A stretch of DNA of 64,000 bases from Xenorhabdus miraniensis (GTDB lineage Bacteria > Pseudomonadota > Gammaproteobacteria > Enterobacterales > Enterobacteriaceae). A model generated the notes under the pieces. The model saw only the letters and a program-made list of their open reading frames with translations, did not search any database and had not been told where the DNA came from. Below, piece by piece: positions 39,701 to 49,335 of the stretch; the stretch's first letter is position 1, and each line of letters opens with the position of its first letter. Position numbers and translations under genes: made by a program. The stretch lies in NCBI RefSeq assembly GCF_002632615.1, contig NZ_NITZ01000003.1, positions 186,001 to 250,000 of the forward strand, given 5' to 3'.

Positions 39701-40212
39701 AGATCGAACAAGGCTCCGCGCGTAGCAAATTCACCATGTTCAAGCACTTGTTCAACGCTGCGATAACCGGCTTGTTCTAATTCTGCCCGCAGTTTATCAC
39801 GGGAAAGGTGTTGCCCTTTGTGCATGACCAAAGCGTGTCCCTTGAGGTACTCATGGGGGCAGACACGCTGCATCAGCGTATTGACAGGTAGGATTAATGC
39901 GCCTTTTGTCATGAATGGCAAGTGATACAGCGTGGATAGACGGTTAGAGATGATTTCCTGATGAGGAGAAAAACTATCATAAGGCAAGGTTTCCCAATCT
40001 GACATCATCTTTATCGGTGCGCGGGTGAATTGCTGAATTTCATCACGCAATCGAAGGGCATTCTGCATATCCTTTGTCACCAGCAGTATTGGCCCCGAGT
40101 GGCGTTCAATGATTGCGGCGCATTCAACAGCGCAGGCGGCACCGGTCAAATGACCTAATTGGCGGATATCACCGCGGCGTTCAGGAAGTTGATAACGATT
40201 TTTTGCTGACAT
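36763..40212 (-). CDS. mfd: Transcription-repair coupling factor Mfd
   Basis: 1149-aa ATP-dependent translocase that removes stalled RNA polymerase and recruits UvrA (E. coli 1148 aa). It shows an N-terminal UvrB-like module with LVTKDMQNALRLRDEIQ, then the RNA-polymerase interaction domain (VHLEHGVGRYQGL near 480). The helicase core has Walker A CGDVGFGKTEVAMRAAF near 630 and DEEH in LLVVDEEHRFGVRH. The TRG region follows with RGRVGRSHHQAYAYL and GAGELLGEDQSG. In E. coli comR-bhsA-ldtC lie between ycfJ and mfd; they are missing here. Confidence 0.98.
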   Translation of the reverse strand: MSAKNRYQLPERRGDIRQLGHLTGAACAVECAAIIERHSGPILLVTKDMQNALRLRDEIQQFTRAPIKMMSDWETLPYDSFSPHQEIISNRLSTLYHLPFMTKGALILPVNTLMQRVCPHEYLKGHALVMHKGQHLSRDKLRAELEQAGYRSVEQVLEHGEFATRGALFDLFPMGSGYPYRIDFFDDEIDSLRTFDVDTQRTLAEVEKISLLPAHEFPTDQDAIELFRSQWREQFEVRRDAEHIYQQVSKKVLPAGIEYWQPLFFEQPLPTILDYLPENTLLITQDFISAAERFWQDTKLRFESRKVDPMRPLLSPERIWLPVNKLFSALKNWPRLQVDNETLPQKAGNINLAYQVLPDLSVSPQQKAPLDKLRRFMEQFNGKIVFSVESEGRRESVQELLSRIKVNPAKISQLTEADKPGHFLMIGASEHGFIDEDNKLALICESDMLGERVSRRRQDNRRTINTDTLIRNLAELRHGQPVVHLEHGVGRYQGLTTLEAGSIKAEYLILTYAGEDKLYVPVSSLHLISRYAGGAEESAPLHKLGGEAWSKARQKAAEKVRDVAAELLDVYAQRAVKPGFAFKQDREQYQLFCQSFPFDTTPDQEQTINAVLGDMCQPIAMDRLVCGDVGFGKTEVAMRAAFLSITNNKQVAVLVPTTLLAQQHYDNFRDRFANWPVHIEVMSRFRSAKEQQQVIDMAAEGRVDIIIGTHKLLQSDLRWKDLGLLVVDEEHRFGVRHKERIKAIRADVDVLTLTATPIPRTLNMAMSGMRDLSIIATPPARRLAVKTFVREYDSLVVRESILREILRGGQVYYLYNDVENIEKAKARLEELVPEARIVVGHGQMRERDLERVMTDFHHQRFNVLVCTTIIETGIDIPSANTIIIERADHFGLAQLHQLRGRVGRSHHQAYAYLLTPHPKAMTSDAQKRLEAIASLEDLGAGFALATHDLEIRGAGELLGEDQSGQMASVGFTLYMELLESAVDALKNGREPSLEDLTNNQTDIELRMPVLLPDDYIPDVNMRLSFYKRIASAQDDAELDELKVELIDRFGLLPDPGRQLLQSASIRLIARKLGIKRIEAHEKGGFIDFSNDNKVDPNYLIGLLQTQPHIYRLDGPSKLKFITELTERAARLSFIQQLLEAFIQHQSCPQ

Positions 40213-41005
40213 AAGTGTTTGATGTGTTCTCTAAGATTCAGTTCATTCCCAACACACTTTTGACCCAGTAGCCTTGTAATAAATAAGCTGGCAGGTTGAG
40301 AGAAAGTAAAAAAACAGAACCGGGATGTGAATGGCTCCATAAAGTACAGCTACCCTTTATTATCCTCGTACACTTTGCTTTGGCAACAGGAGAGTAGCAG
40401 ATTTCATGTTTAGATCAGAAATGAGTGACTTGGCACACTTGGAGATTGTTGATAACTAAAATTTATTTTTTTGTTGATGAGGTTGAAAATACTTGTTAGA
40501 AAATTTGGATTGACTGAGGTGTTGTACCATGATGTGGCGTATGACTTTCTGAATTCAGCAATAAGATACGCTGAAATTATTTTGCATAAAAGACAATATA
40601 CAAAGGTGAAATTTCTATATTTAATAGTCAGAATTCCATCCTATATCTAAAATTTCCATCGTAGCGGTCCACTGGATTCATCAGTACAAAAACATAAAAA
40701 ATAGAGGGGGTATTATATAGTGATACTTTTGTAGCTATTAATGTGAACATGAATAAATGGAATGCGAAGATATTTTAGAAACTATTTTTATATTACAATA
40801 TAAACAATCATTTTAATTAATTGTATATTTAATGCTGGGTGATAAAGTATTTTCTATTTTATTATTAAGATTGAATATCAGATATCTGATTAATTTTATG
40901 TGTTTTTATTATAGGGTAATGTATGTATATTAATAATTTAATTATTGGAGTTGATATATAAGCATGCAATTTAACTTTCATGGAATTTAAAGAGTGAGAA
41001 ATAAA
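40213..41005. other. AT-rich gap upstream of mfd and of the islet genes
   Basis: About 790 bp without a supported gene. It must hold the mfd promoter (minus strand) and probably the promoter for the 41-kb gene pair. A perfect 14-bp palindrome, ATCAGATATCTGAT, is at 40877-40890, 116 bp before ATG 41006, and may be an operator. Confidence 0.45.
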
Positions 41006-41488
41006 ATGATTGAAATTCTCGATGTTTGGGGTGAGGGAAGAATAGTTGATGGTAATTGTCCATCTGTTTTTTGTCCAGATACTATCATTACAGGTTTTCC
41101 AAATGCAGTAAATATAAATAAATATGATCAAAAAATTTCTAATGGCCCTAATAAAGGAATGGATATTCCTAATCTTTCACCTGTTGATGATTATATAAAT
41201 CCGAAATTTGCTATAGAAAGTGGTTCATGTAAATACATTACATTAATGGGATCACCGTTAAGTCGCGGTACAGCTGAAGAGATTTTGCGGGTTTTCAGTG
41301 AAGAGCAGGGATTCGGGAAAATCTTTTTCTATGATTTATCTTATGTATATTTACAAATGTTTATAGGTATGGCTAGAGATAATTTTGTAATACATGATGG
41401 ACGGTATAAACCGACTGAATTAAAACACCCTTTTAATGAGATTACAGCAAGCGCTGTTGATGTTTTCTTGCGTGAGTATACTTGTTAA
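41006..41488 (+). CDS. Unrecognised protein, first gene of AT-rich islet
   Basis: 160-aa protein without signal peptide or membrane helix. The start is taken as ATG 41006, 7 nt after GTGAG; GTG 40994 in the same frame has no ribosome site. It begins MIEILDVWGEGRIVDG and has several Cys (residues 18, 23, about 75 and a C-terminal ...REYTC). YITLMGSPLSRGTAEEILRVF looks like a small alpha/beta core. It lies 15 bp before the next gene, so the two form an operon. Strong A/T bias compared with mfd and lolC suggests acquisition by transfer. I know no family for it. Confidence 0.7.
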   Translation: MIEILDVWGEGRIVDGNCPSVFCPDTIITGFPNAVNINKYDQKISNGPNKGMDIPNLSPVDDYINPKFAIESGSCKYITLMGSPLSRGTAEEILRVFSEEQGFGKIFFYDLSYVYLQMFIGMARDNFVIHDGRYKPTELKHPFNEITASAVDVFLREYTC

Positions 41489-41503
41489 AAATTAGGAGGA
41501 TTT

Positions 41504-41899
41504 ATGGCTAAAGTCACTGATATTGTTTCCATTGCTAATAATACACCTTATACGATGTCTTTAATAAATGGTGAAAATAGTGAACAAATATTTTCAATTG
41601 GAGCAGAAAGAGCCTGGAATGGACATTTATGGGTACCTTGGATTGGAAAGACTTCTGAAAATCACAAAGCTATAAAATTAATTTTAGGGCCAAAGAGTGA
41701 TAATTACATTTATGTTTTTCAGGATTACTATAATCCTTCTGGTGAGAATGCCGTTAAATATTTTGAGGGATTATCTATGAACTACGATGGTGACACTAAA
41801 GAAGTTGAAGGTGATAATAGAGGCGGAGGAAGAAAAATTCTGGTGGTGAATCTAACTGGTAGACATTATGTTTTGAAAATGTTCAGTGGAAATCTATGA
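41504..41899 (+). CDS. Unrecognised beta-rich protein, second gene of AT-rich islet
   Basis: 131-aa protein with an excellent ribosome site (TTAGGAGG, 7 nt before ATG). No signal peptide. The pattern IVSIANNTPYTMSLINGE, repeated aromatic residues (WNGHLWVPWIG, YIYVFQDYYN) and GDNRGGGRKILVVN suggest a compact beta-sandwich such as a lectin or membrane-binding fold; this is only a guess from composition. It is co-transcribed with the gene before it. In insect-pathogenic relatives, small cassettes of this kind often encode secreted or host-acting proteins, but nothing here proves that. Confidence 0.72.
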   Translation: MAKVTDIVSIANNTPYTMSLINGENSEQIFSIGAERAWNGHLWVPWIGKTSENHKAIKLILGPKSDNYIYVFQDYYNPSGENAVKYFEGLSMNYDGDTKEVEGDNRGGGRKILVVNLTGRHYVLKMFSGNL

Positions 41900-42514
41900 T
41901 AGTTAAAACATAAATTGGCATAATATTTTCATTAAAATAACTTATATTCTAAGGGAACGAAAAATACATTGGTCTAGACTCACTTTAATAAAGTGATAGT
42001 TCCCTTTGTTAATATAAGATATTATTTATAGTATTTTTCTGTGTCTATATTTTTATGTTTTTCTAAAATTAAATTTTTTAATTGCTATTAATTCTATTCT
42101 TTATGAATTAAGTCATTACGTTGGAGGGTTGTTTGTTTTATAACCTGTACTATGCTTCGTTATTGTCACTCATTTTCTTCGTAAGTGCTTTAAATGTTCG
42201 CTTAAGTTCCCTTGATGTAAGCTCATTAAAGTTATGATTGTAAATGAAATTTGTTTAGTTACTTTACTTGCTAAATTATCAATAAATAACTAAAACAGTA
42301 AGCTTCTGTAGAAGGCTGTGATTTAGCAGTTTTTTATCTTTGATTTGAAAAGGGAGTAAGTAAATTTCGATAAAACGATGATAGTATGTAGTCAGTGAAG
42401 TTAACTTAATAGTTTTTAATTTATACAGAACGTACGTTCATAAATAGAGATAGAATATGGAATCTTTCACTAATCTATTGTTTCTAAATAAATTTCTTTG
42501 ATACGGCGGATTTC
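41900..42514. other. AT-rich gap between islet and lolC
   Basis: About 615 bp with no supported gene. It contains the nested hairpin at 41951-42006 and presumably the lolCDE promoter close to 42400-42500. E. coli has ycfT in this position; no trace of it is seen. Confidence 0.45.
41951..42006. repeat. Nested hairpin after the islet genes
   Basis: Outer arms AAGGGAAC and GTTCCCTT enclose an inner stem TCACTTT-AAT-AAAGTGA (41980-41996). Only TTTGTT follows, so termination is possible but not certain. Confidence 0.55.
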
Positions 42515-43717
42515 ATGTTTCAATCTGTCTCATTATTTATAGGATTGCGCTATATGCGCGGGCGAGCGGTCGATAAATTTGGCCGTTTTGTTTCATGGTT
42601 ATCAGCTATTGGTATTACGCTGGGGGTGGCTGCACTGATTACCGTATTGTCAGTAATGAACGGTTTTGAGCGCTCACTGGAGAGCAGCATTTTAGGTTTT
42701 ATGCCTCAGGCTATCATTACATCGGAAAAAGGTTCTATTAATCCGGTTGATCATCCGAGTGATCAGTTGAAAGGATTAAAAGGTGTTAACAACATTACAC
42801 CTATTGTGCAAGGAGATGTAGTGTTACAAAGCCCCGGTAATGTTGGGGTTGGTGTTATGTTGGGTATCACTCCACATGAATATTCTCCATTGGCGGAACA
42901 TATTGTCGATGCTGATCGTAGTCAATTACAACCAGGGCGATATTTTGTCATTCTGGGAGAAAGATTGGCTGCAAAATTGAATGTTAAACGTGGTGATAAA
43001 ATCCGCGTTATTGTACCAAGTGCCAGTCAATTGACGCCGATGGGAAGGATCCCTAGTCAGCGGTTATTTACTGTCGCTGGCACGTTCTTTGTCAATAGTG
43101 AGGCTGATGATACAGAAATGCTGGTTAATCAGCAGGATGCAGCGCGATTGTTACGTTATCCTATTGGTAATATTACAGGTTGGCGCTTATATCTCAATGA
43201 ACCCCTGTTGGTTGATGAACTGAGCCAACAAACTCTGCCGGAAGGGTTGATTTGGAAAGATTGGCGCGAACGCAAGGGGGAATTTTTTCAGGCAGTCCGC
43301 ATGGAAAAAAATATGATGGGTTTATTGTTGAGCCTGATTATTGCTGTTGCTGCTTTTAATATTATTACTTCTCTTTCTTTGCTGGTGATGGAGAAACAGG
43401 GGGAAATAGCCATTTTGCAAACGCAAGGGCTGACCCGCCGTCAGGTAATGGCAATCTTCATGATCCAAGGCGCGGGAGCAGGCATCGTTGGTGCTTTACT
43501 GGGAACTGGATTGGGAGTGCTGCTTTCCAGCCAGTTAAATAATCTTATGCCGGTTGTTGGACTGCTGGTTGAAGGCATTCAATTACCTGTTGCCATTGAT
43601 ACCACGCAAGTGGTGATGATCGCTATCAGTGCGATGCTGATATCCCTATTATCAACTTTATATCCTTCCTGGCGCGCGGCTGCCACTCAACCTGCTGAGG
43701 CTTTACGTTATGAGTAA
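42515..43717 (+). CDS. lolC: Lipoprotein-releasing complex permease LolC
   Basis: 400-aa inner-membrane subunit (four helices plus a large periplasmic domain after helix 1) that hands outer-membrane lipoproteins to Lol[24 protein letters not shown] at the start and the conserved [19 protein letters not shown] are typical, as is the C-terminal [14 protein letters not shown] coupling region. It overlaps lolD by eight bases in the lolCDE operon. Confidence 0.97.
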   Translation: MFQSVSLFIGLRYMRGRAVDKFGRFVSWLSAIGITLGVAALITVLSVMNGFERSLESSILGFMPQAIITSEKGSINPVDHPSDQLKGLKGVNNITPIVQGDVVLQSPGNVGVGVMLGITPHEYSPLAEHIVDADRSQLQPGRYFVILGERLAAKLNVKRGDKIRVIVPSASQLTPMGRIPSQRLFTVAGTFFVNSEADDTEMLVNQQDAARLLRYPIGNITGWRLYLNEPLLVDELSQQTLPEGLIWKDWRERKGEFFQAVRMEKNMMGLLLSLIIAVAAFNIITSLSLLVMEKQGEIAILQTQGLTRRQVMAIFMIQGAGAGIVGALLGTGLGVLLSSQLNNLMPVVGLLVEGIQLPVAIDTTQVVMIAISAMLISLLSTLYPSWRAAATQPAEALRYE

Positions 43718-44441
43718 CCAACCTTTATTGCTGTGTCATCACCTGTGCAAAAAATATCAGGAAGGAAAGGTCTCCACTGAGGTATTGAAAAATGTCACTT
43801 TCTCCATGCAGCAAGGAGAAATGATGGCTATTGTCGGGAGTTCGGGATCAGGTAAAAGTACACTTTTACATTTACTTGGTGGTTTGGATTCTCCTACTTC
43901 GGGAGAAGTGCTTTTCAAGGGGCAATCACTGAACGATATGTCCTCTTCTGCGCGGGCAGAATTGCGCAACAATGAAATTGGTTTTATTTACCAGTTTCAT
44001 CATTTATTGCCTGATTTTAATGCACTGGAAAATGTTGCCATGCCGCTATTGATTGGAAGGAAGCCAATTGGCGGGAAATCAATTGGCGGTAAGAAACGTC
44101 TGGCACAACAAAAAGCACTGGATATGCTGGCGGCCGTTGGGTTGGAACATCGGGCGCAACATCGGCCATCCGAGCTGTCAGGAGGGGAGCGGCAGCGTGT
44201 AGCGATTGCCCGGGCGTTGGTAAATGCGCCTTCATTGGTATTGGCGGATGAACCAACCGGTAATCTTGACCAGCGTAATGCAGACAGTGTGTTTCAGCTT
44301 TTGCAAGAGTTGAATCAGCAACAGGGCACGGCATTTCTGGTTGTGACTCATGACTTGAAATTAGCTGACCAACTGACGCGTCAGGTAGAAATGCGTGATG
44401 GGTATTTACAGGATGAATTAACCCTAACGGGAGAGATGTAA
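43710..44441 (+). CDS. lolD: Lipoprotein-releasing complex ATPase LolD
   Basis: 243-aa ABC ATPase. Walker A is GSSGSGKST near residues 42-50, the signature LSGGERQR, Walker [12 protein letters not shown], and the H-loop VVTHDLKLA. It is about ten residues longer than E. coli LolD (233) because of [10 protein letters not shown] after LLIGRKP, produced by a 15-bp tandem duplication at 44065-44094. It is coupled to lolE through an overlapping stop/start. Confidence 0.96.
   Translation: MSNQPLLLCHHLCKKYQEGKVSTEVLKNVTFSMQQGEMMAIVGSSGSGKSTLLHLLGGLDSPTSGEVLFKGQSLNDMSSSARAELRNNEIGFIYQFHHLLPDFNALENVAMPLLIGRKPIGGKSIGGKKRLAQQKALDMLAAVGLEHRAQHRPSELSGGERQRVAIARALVNAPSLVLADEPTGNLDQRNADSVFQLLQELNQQQGTAFLVVTHDLKLADQLTRQVEMRDGYLQDELTLTGEM
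44065..44094 (+). repeat. 15-bp tandem duplication within lolD
   Basis: CAATTGGCGG occurs twice, 15 bp apart, each followed by an A-rich pentamer. It adds five residues per copy in a loop before the ABC signature. Confidence 0.8.
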
Positions 44442-45688
44442 TGGCAAATCTGCCTCTTGCATTACTGACTGCTTTACGGTTCAGCCGGGGCCGCCGTCGT
44501 TCAGGAATGGTATCTCTGGTTTCTGTTATTTCGACACTGGGAATTATGCTGGGCGTTGCAGTATTGATTATTGGTCTGAGCGCTATGAATGGCTTTGAGC
44601 GAGAACTGAAAAACCGGGTACTTTCTGTTGTTCCACATGGGCAGATTTATGCAGTAGAGCAGCCTTTTCAAGATTGGCAACCGGCGCTTGAGCGTGTAAG
44701 GCAGACGCCGGGTATTGTGGGAGCGTCTCCCTATATTACGTTTACCGGCTTGATGGAACGTGGCGAAAAACTCCATGCTGTACAGGTGCGGGGGGTGGAT
44801 CTGGAAACTGAAGCGGAAGTCAGCACCTTACCTCAGTTTGTGCGTAATGAAGCGTGGAAAACGTTCAGGGCAGGTAAGCATCAGGTAATTTTGGGGCAGG
44901 GTGTGGCGAATTCACTGAATGTAAAACAAGGTGATTGGCTGACGGTCATGCTCCCCAATACGGACCCGAGCCTGAAACTCTTACAACCTAAACGTATCCG
45001 CTTACAAGTTGCCGGCATTTTCCAATTGGGTGGGATGTTAGATCACAGTTTTGCTTTGGTTCCTTTATCTGATGCCCAGCAATATCTGGATTATGGTAAT
45101 GCCATTACAGGGATTGCCATCAAAGCCGACAATGTTTTTGCTGCGGAGCAGCGGGTTTTAGAGGCAGGCAAAGCGACTGAAAAATATGTTTATATCAGCA
45201 CATGGTTAAAAGATTATGGCTATATGTACAACGATATCCAGATGATACGCGGCATTATGTATCTGGCTATGGTTCTGGTTATCGGTGTTGCTTGCTTTAA
45301 CATCGTTTCAACGCTGATTATGGCTGTCAAAGATAAAAGCAGCGATATTGCTATTTTGCGCACACTGGGCGCTAAAGACAGTCATATCAGGGCCATATTT
45401 TTGTGGTATGGATTACTGACAGGCATGATTGGTAGCATCATTGGCGTGGTTGTTGGAGTTTTCACATCATTAAATTTGACGACTATTATTAAGGGACTGG
45501 AAAAACTGCTTGGGCATCAATTTTTGTCAGGCGATATCTATTTTATTGATTTTCTGCCGTCAGAATTACATATGATGGATGTTTTTTATGTTTTGCTAAC
45601 GACATTAGTATTGAGTTTATTGGCTAGTTGGTATCCTGCTCGTCGGGCCAGTCAGCTTGATCCAGCCCGAATTTTAAGCGGTCAATAA
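44441..45688 (+). CDS. lolE: Lipoprotein-releasing complex permease LolE
   Basis: 415-aa partner of LolC with the same topology. [26 protein letters not shown] at the start, [24 protein letters not shown] after helix 1, and [15 protein letters not shown] in the coupling region identify LolE. In E. coli nagK follows; here cobB follows directly and nagK is absent. Confidence 0.97.
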   Translation: MANLPLALLTALRFSRGRRRSGMVSLVSVISTLGIMLGVAVLIIGLSAMNGFERELKNRVLSVVPHGQIYAVEQPFQDWQPALERVRQTPGIVGASPYITFTGLMERGEKLHAVQVRGVDLETEAEVSTLPQFVRNEAWKTFRAGKHQVILGQGVANSLNVKQGDWLTVMLPNTDPSLKLLQPKRIRLQVAGIFQLGGMLDHSFALVPLSDAQQYLDYGNAITGIAIKADNVFAAEQRVLEAGKATEKYVYISTWLKDYGYMYNDIQMIRGIMYLAMVLVIGVACFNIVSTLIMAVKDKSSDIAILRTLGAKDSHIRAIFLWYGLLTGMIGSIIGVVVGVFTSLNLTTIIKGLEKLLGHQFLSGDIYFIDFLPSELHMMDVFYVLLTTLVLSLLASWYPARRASQLDPARILSGQ

Positions 45689-45822
45689 TAAGCTAAAGTA
45701 TCAACATGTATTTGATCACGCTATTGTATGATCTTCAATCGGCAAAAAATGGATCAGCAAAACGCTCTCAGGTACATGTTCTGAGTGGAATTAAGAACAC
45801 CATGCCTTAAGGAAATAGCCAT

Positions 45823-46653
45823 ATGCGGGTTCGTTATCGGTGCAGTAAATTTTGCCGGATTAGACGGTTACGGCGTCAAAGGCTGCAAAGACAAATTTTT
45901 TACAGGGATACTCAATTGGCAAATAAAATAAGAAAACCCCATGTGGTGGTGCTGACTGGAGCGGGTATTTCTGCCGAGTCAGGCATTAAAACATTCCGCT
46001 CTTCCGATGGCCTGTGGGAAGAGCATCGTGTTGAAGATGTTGCTACACCTGAAGGTTTCCAGCGTGATCCGAGTTTAGTACAGGCTTTTTACAATGCACG
46101 ACGGGAACAGCTCCAACAACCAGAAATTAAACCTAATGCAGCGCATTATGCTTTGGCAGAGCTTGAACAGGTGCTTGGTGACCATTTTCTATTGGTGACA
46201 CAAAATATTGATAATTTGCATGAACGTGCGGGGAATCATCGTGTGTTACATATGCACGGTGAATTGCTGAAAGTTCGTTGTTGCCAGTCTGGGCAAGTGA
46301 TTGAGTGGACGGCTGAACTAAGTATGGAAGATCGTTGCCATTGTTGCCAATTCCCATCTCTATTGCGTCCTCATGTCGTGTGGTTCGGGGAAATGCCATT
46401 AGGTATGGAGCAAATCTATTCTGCTTTGACTGACGCCGATATCTTTATCGCTATCGGAACATCAGGTCACGTTTACCCCGCTGCCGGTTTTGTACATGAA
46501 GCAAAATTATCTGGAGCACATACGGTTGAGCTGAATCTGGAGCCCAGCCAGGTTGAAAACCTGTTCGATGAAAAACACTATGGCTATGCCAGCGAAATTG
46601 TTACTCAATATGTTCAGTCTTTAATTCAGCAGGTGAAGGCAGATAAAAGCTGA
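45823..46653 (+). CDS. cobB: NAD-dependent protein deacylase CobB (sirtuin)
   Basis: 276-aa sirtuin removing acetyl and succinyl groups from lysines. The Arg-rich N-terminal 35 residues match the long E. coli form. The NAD pocket is [18 protein letters not shown], catalytic [12 protein letters not shown] and HMHGELL, zinc cysteines are in LKVRCCQSG and DRCHCCQFP, and GEMPLGM plus [15 protein letters not shown] are conserved. A ribosome site AAGGAAA precedes ATG. Confidence 0.96.
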   Translation: MRVRYRCSKFCRIRRLRRQRLQRQIFYRDTQLANKIRKPHVVVLTGAGISAESGIKTFRSSDGLWEEHRVEDVATPEGFQRDPSLVQAFYNARREQLQQPEIKPNAAHYALAELEQVLGDHFLLVTQNIDNLHERAGNHRVLHMHGELLKVRCCQSGQVIEWTAELSMEDRCHCCQFPSLLRPHVVWFGEMPLGMEQIYSALTDADIFIAIGTSGHVYPAAGFVHEAKLSGAHTVELNLEPSQVENLFDEKHYGYASEIVTQYVQSLIQQVKADKS

Positions 46654-46717
46654 TTTGACGCAATACCTGCGCTATTCATCTTCTCCATAATAAATCCACA
46701 TGAATTAGGGGGAGAAG

Positions 46718-47962
46718 ATGGATAGACTATTAGAGCGTTTTTTTAAATATATTGCATTTAATACTCAATCAAAACCATCCGCTAAGACCATTCCCAGCAG
46801 CGGCGGCCAACTGCAACTCGCTAAAGCCTTATATGAGGAGCTGATTCAACTTGGCTTTGTCGATACTACTTTCGATGGGCGGGGATGTGTTATGGCTACA
46901 TTACCATCAAATGTTGTCTGGCCTGTACCGATGATTGGCTTTATTGCGCATCTTGATACCTCACCAGACTTTTCTGGAAAGCATGTTAATCCTCAAATTT
47001 TGGAAAATTACCGTGGCGGTGATATTGCATTGGGAATAGGCGATGAAGTGTTGTCGCCGGTGATGTTTCCGGTACTGCATAACTTACTGGGAAAAACCTT
47101 GATTACGACCGATGGAAAAACCCTGTTAGGTGCGGATGATAAAGCAGGTATCGCTGAAATCATTACCGCTATGGTGCGCTTGCAGCAAAAAAATATCCCA
47201 CATGGCGATATCCGGATTGCATTCACGCCTGATGAAGAAATTGGTAAAGGTGCGCACTATTTTGATATAGCAGCTTTTGGTGCTGAATGGGCCTATACCG
47301 TTGATGGCGGAGGTGTGGGGGAATTGGAATTTGAGAACTTTAATGCGGCATCAGTGCTTATTAAGATTGCAGGTAACACGGCTCATCCCGGCAGTGCCAA
47401 AGGCGTAATGGTCAATGCGTTGTCGCTGGCAATGCGTATTCACCATGAATTGCCTGCCGAAGAGACGCCTGAACATACAGAAGATCGTGAAGGTTTTTAT
47501 CATTTGCTGAGCATAAAAGGTACGGTAGAGCGAGCTGAGATGCACTATATCATCCGGGATTTCGACAGTACAAATTTTGAGAAACGCAAAAAAACACTAC
47601 TCGCCATTGCTGGAAAAGTAGGAAAAAGCCTGCATCCAGATTGCTATATAGAACTGACGATTGATGATGATTATTACAATATGCACAAAGAGATAATTAA
47701 ACATCCGCATGTGATTGCATTGGCTAAACAAGCCATGCTGGATTGTGGTATTGAACCGATCATCCAGCCGATTCGGGGTGGCACGGATGGAGCACAGTTA
47801 TCTTATCGTGGGTTACCTTGTCCGAATATTTTTACCGGCGGATATAATTATCATAGTAAGCACGAATTCATTTCGCTAGAAGGTATGGAGCAGGCGGTTA
47901 GCGTTATCATGCGGATTGCTGAATTGGCTGCAAGTCATGAAAATAGAGTGATATCTGATTAA
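46718..47962 (+). CDS. pepT: Peptidase T
   Basis: 414-aa dinuclear zinc aminotripeptidase (M20 family; E. coli 408 aa). Metal ligands and the catalytic Glu are visible in [31 protein letters not shown] and NYHSKHEF. A ribosome site GGGGGAG lies just before ATG 46718. The PhoP regulator genes are close, as in E. coli. Confidence 0.97.
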   Translation: MDRLLERFFKYIAFNTQSKPSAKTIPSSGGQLQLAKALYEELIQLGFVDTTFDGRGCVMATLPSNVVWPVPMIGFIAHLDTSPDFSGKHVNPQILENYRGGDIALGIGDEVLSPVMFPVLHNLLGKTLITTDGKTLLGADDKAGIAEIITAMVRLQQKNIPHGDIRIAFTPDEEIGKGAHYFDIAAFGAEWAYTVDGGGVGELEFENFNAASVLIKIAGNTAHPGSAKGVMVNALSLAMRIHHELPAEETPEHTEDREGFYHLLSIKGTVERAEMHYIIRDFDSTNFEKRKKTLLAIAGKVGKSLHPDCYIELTIDDDYYNMHKEIIKHPHVIALAKQAMLDCGIEPIIQPIRGGTDGAQLSYRGLPCPNIFTGGYNYHSKHEFISLEGMEQAVSVIMRIAELAASHENRVISD

Positions 47963-48039
47963 TGCTATGACACCAACAGAGTATTTTCTCTTATCACTGA
48001 TAACGGTTCAGAAATAGGTATCTCAGGTTAGAAATACGA

Positions 48040-48066
48040 GAAAAGGGGCAAAAAAGAGCCCCTTTG
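48040..48066. terminator. Terminator between convergent pepT and roxA
   Basis: AAAGGGGC pairs with GCCCCTTT around an A-rich loop. On the minus strand it is followed by TTCTCG; both directions are plausible. Confidence 0.65.
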
Positions 48067-48074
48067 TTCACAGA

Positions 48075-49196
48075 TTAATCATTAAAATACCAATAACCGC
48101 TATTAACCAAGGCGGTGAGCAGGCTGATAAACCGAACATCATCGATGGCATCACCCAAAAGTTTGGCGTTGACTTTATCATATTGACAAAGCGCATCAGC
48201 GGCGTGGATGTGAGAAGTATCCATCAATTCTCCATTGACGAAACATTGATCACCGACACGCAGGACGCGCAATCCACTCAACCGATTTAGCTCTTCACCC
48301 TGTTTCAGTAATTCATAAATCTCGTCACTTTCATAAGGTGGTTCAGGTGGTGCAAGATCCAATTCATGGCGTGATTGCGAGATAAATTCACCAAACCAAT
48401 GTTGGAAAGTTTCGGGTTGTTCCAACAATTCACGCATCATTGAACGCAGTGAATCCAGTTCATTTGTTTGGATCAACGCTGGGTTATCACGGAATTTCAG
48501 GTCGGGATCGCTGTAACGATTGCTGCCTAATTCATTTGCCAGAATATAATCAGCAAATCCACTGAATAACTCACGGGCATTAGGGGCACGGAATCCGACC
48601 GAATAATTCAGCGAGTCTTCAATAGCATAGCCTTCATGTGGGAAACCCGGTGGAATATAAAGTATATCGCCCGGCAGCATTTCTTCATCAATAATTGCCT
48701 CGAAGGGATCTACCTGCAATAAATCAGGATGAGGGCAATGTTGTTTCATAGGTATTTTTTCACCTACGCGCCAGCGCCGGCGACCTTTTCCCTGAATGAT
48801 AAAAACATCATATTGATCAAGATGAGGGCCGACACCACCACCGGGCACAGAGAAAGAGATCATCAAATCATCCATGCGCCAGTCAGATAGCACACGGAAA
48901 GGTTTCATAAGTGCAGAAGAGGGGAGATGCCAATGGTTGACCGCCTGTACAAGCAATGACCAGTCTTTCTCGCCTAAATGGTCGTAGGATTCAAATGGCC
49001 CATGGGAAACTTCCCAGCGCCCATTTTTCTGGCTGACCAAACGGCTATCAATTTCATTTTCCATCGCCAGACCCGCCAGTTCATCGGGAGAAAGGGGATC
49101 GATAAACTGATGGAAACCCTGCTTAATCAGCAATGGTCGTTTTTGCCAATGGTTTTGCAAAAACGCCTGCCAGTCCAGATTCAGCTGATAATCCAT
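48075..49196 (-). CDS. roxA: Ribosomal protein uL16 arginine 3-hydroxylase RoxA (YcfD)
   Basis: 373-aa Fe(II)/2-oxoglutarate JmjC-type oxygenase that hydroxylates an Arg of ribosomal protein L16. The facial triad is seen as HLD in VGPHLDQYDVFIIQGKG (near 125-127) and His in PPGFPHEGYAIED (near 187). The winged-helix C-terminus follows. Length equals E. coli YcfD. Its position beside phoPQ is conserved. Confidence 0.96.
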   Translation of the reverse strand: MDYQLNLDWQAFLQNHWQKRPLLIKQGFHQFIDPLSPDELAGLAMENEIDSRLVSQKNGRWEVSHGPFESYDHLGEKDWSLLVQAVNHWHLPSSALMKPFRVLSDWRMDDLMISFSVPGGGVGPHLDQYDVFIIQGKGRRRWRVGEKIPMKQHCPHPDLLQVDPFEAIIDEEMLPGDILYIPPGFPHEGYAIEDSLNYSVGFRAPNARELFSGFADYILANELGSNRYSDPDLKFRDNPALIQTNELDSLRSMMRELLEQPETFQHWFGEFISQSRHELDLAPPEPPYESDEIYELLKQGEELNRLSGLRVLRVGDQCFVNGELMDTSHIHAADALCQYDKVNAKLLGDAIDDVRFISLLTALVNSGYWYFND

Positions 49197-49312
49197 AGTG
49201 ACATCCTGAAGTGAGAAGTGAATTTCGCGCTATTATAACGAATAGTTAACGGCGATATCAGATTTGGTTGAAATATTTCGCGATTGTTATGGCAATCACT
49301 TAACTATCAGTC

Positions 49313-49335
49313 AGCTAGGTATCAGCCACCTAGCT
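49313..49335. repeat. Inverted repeat at the phoQ 3' end
   Basis: AGCTAGGT, seven-base loop, ACCTAGCT, overlapping the phoQ stop codon; TATCAG also recurs three times. Possible weak terminator for phoPQ without a U tract. Confidence 0.4.
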
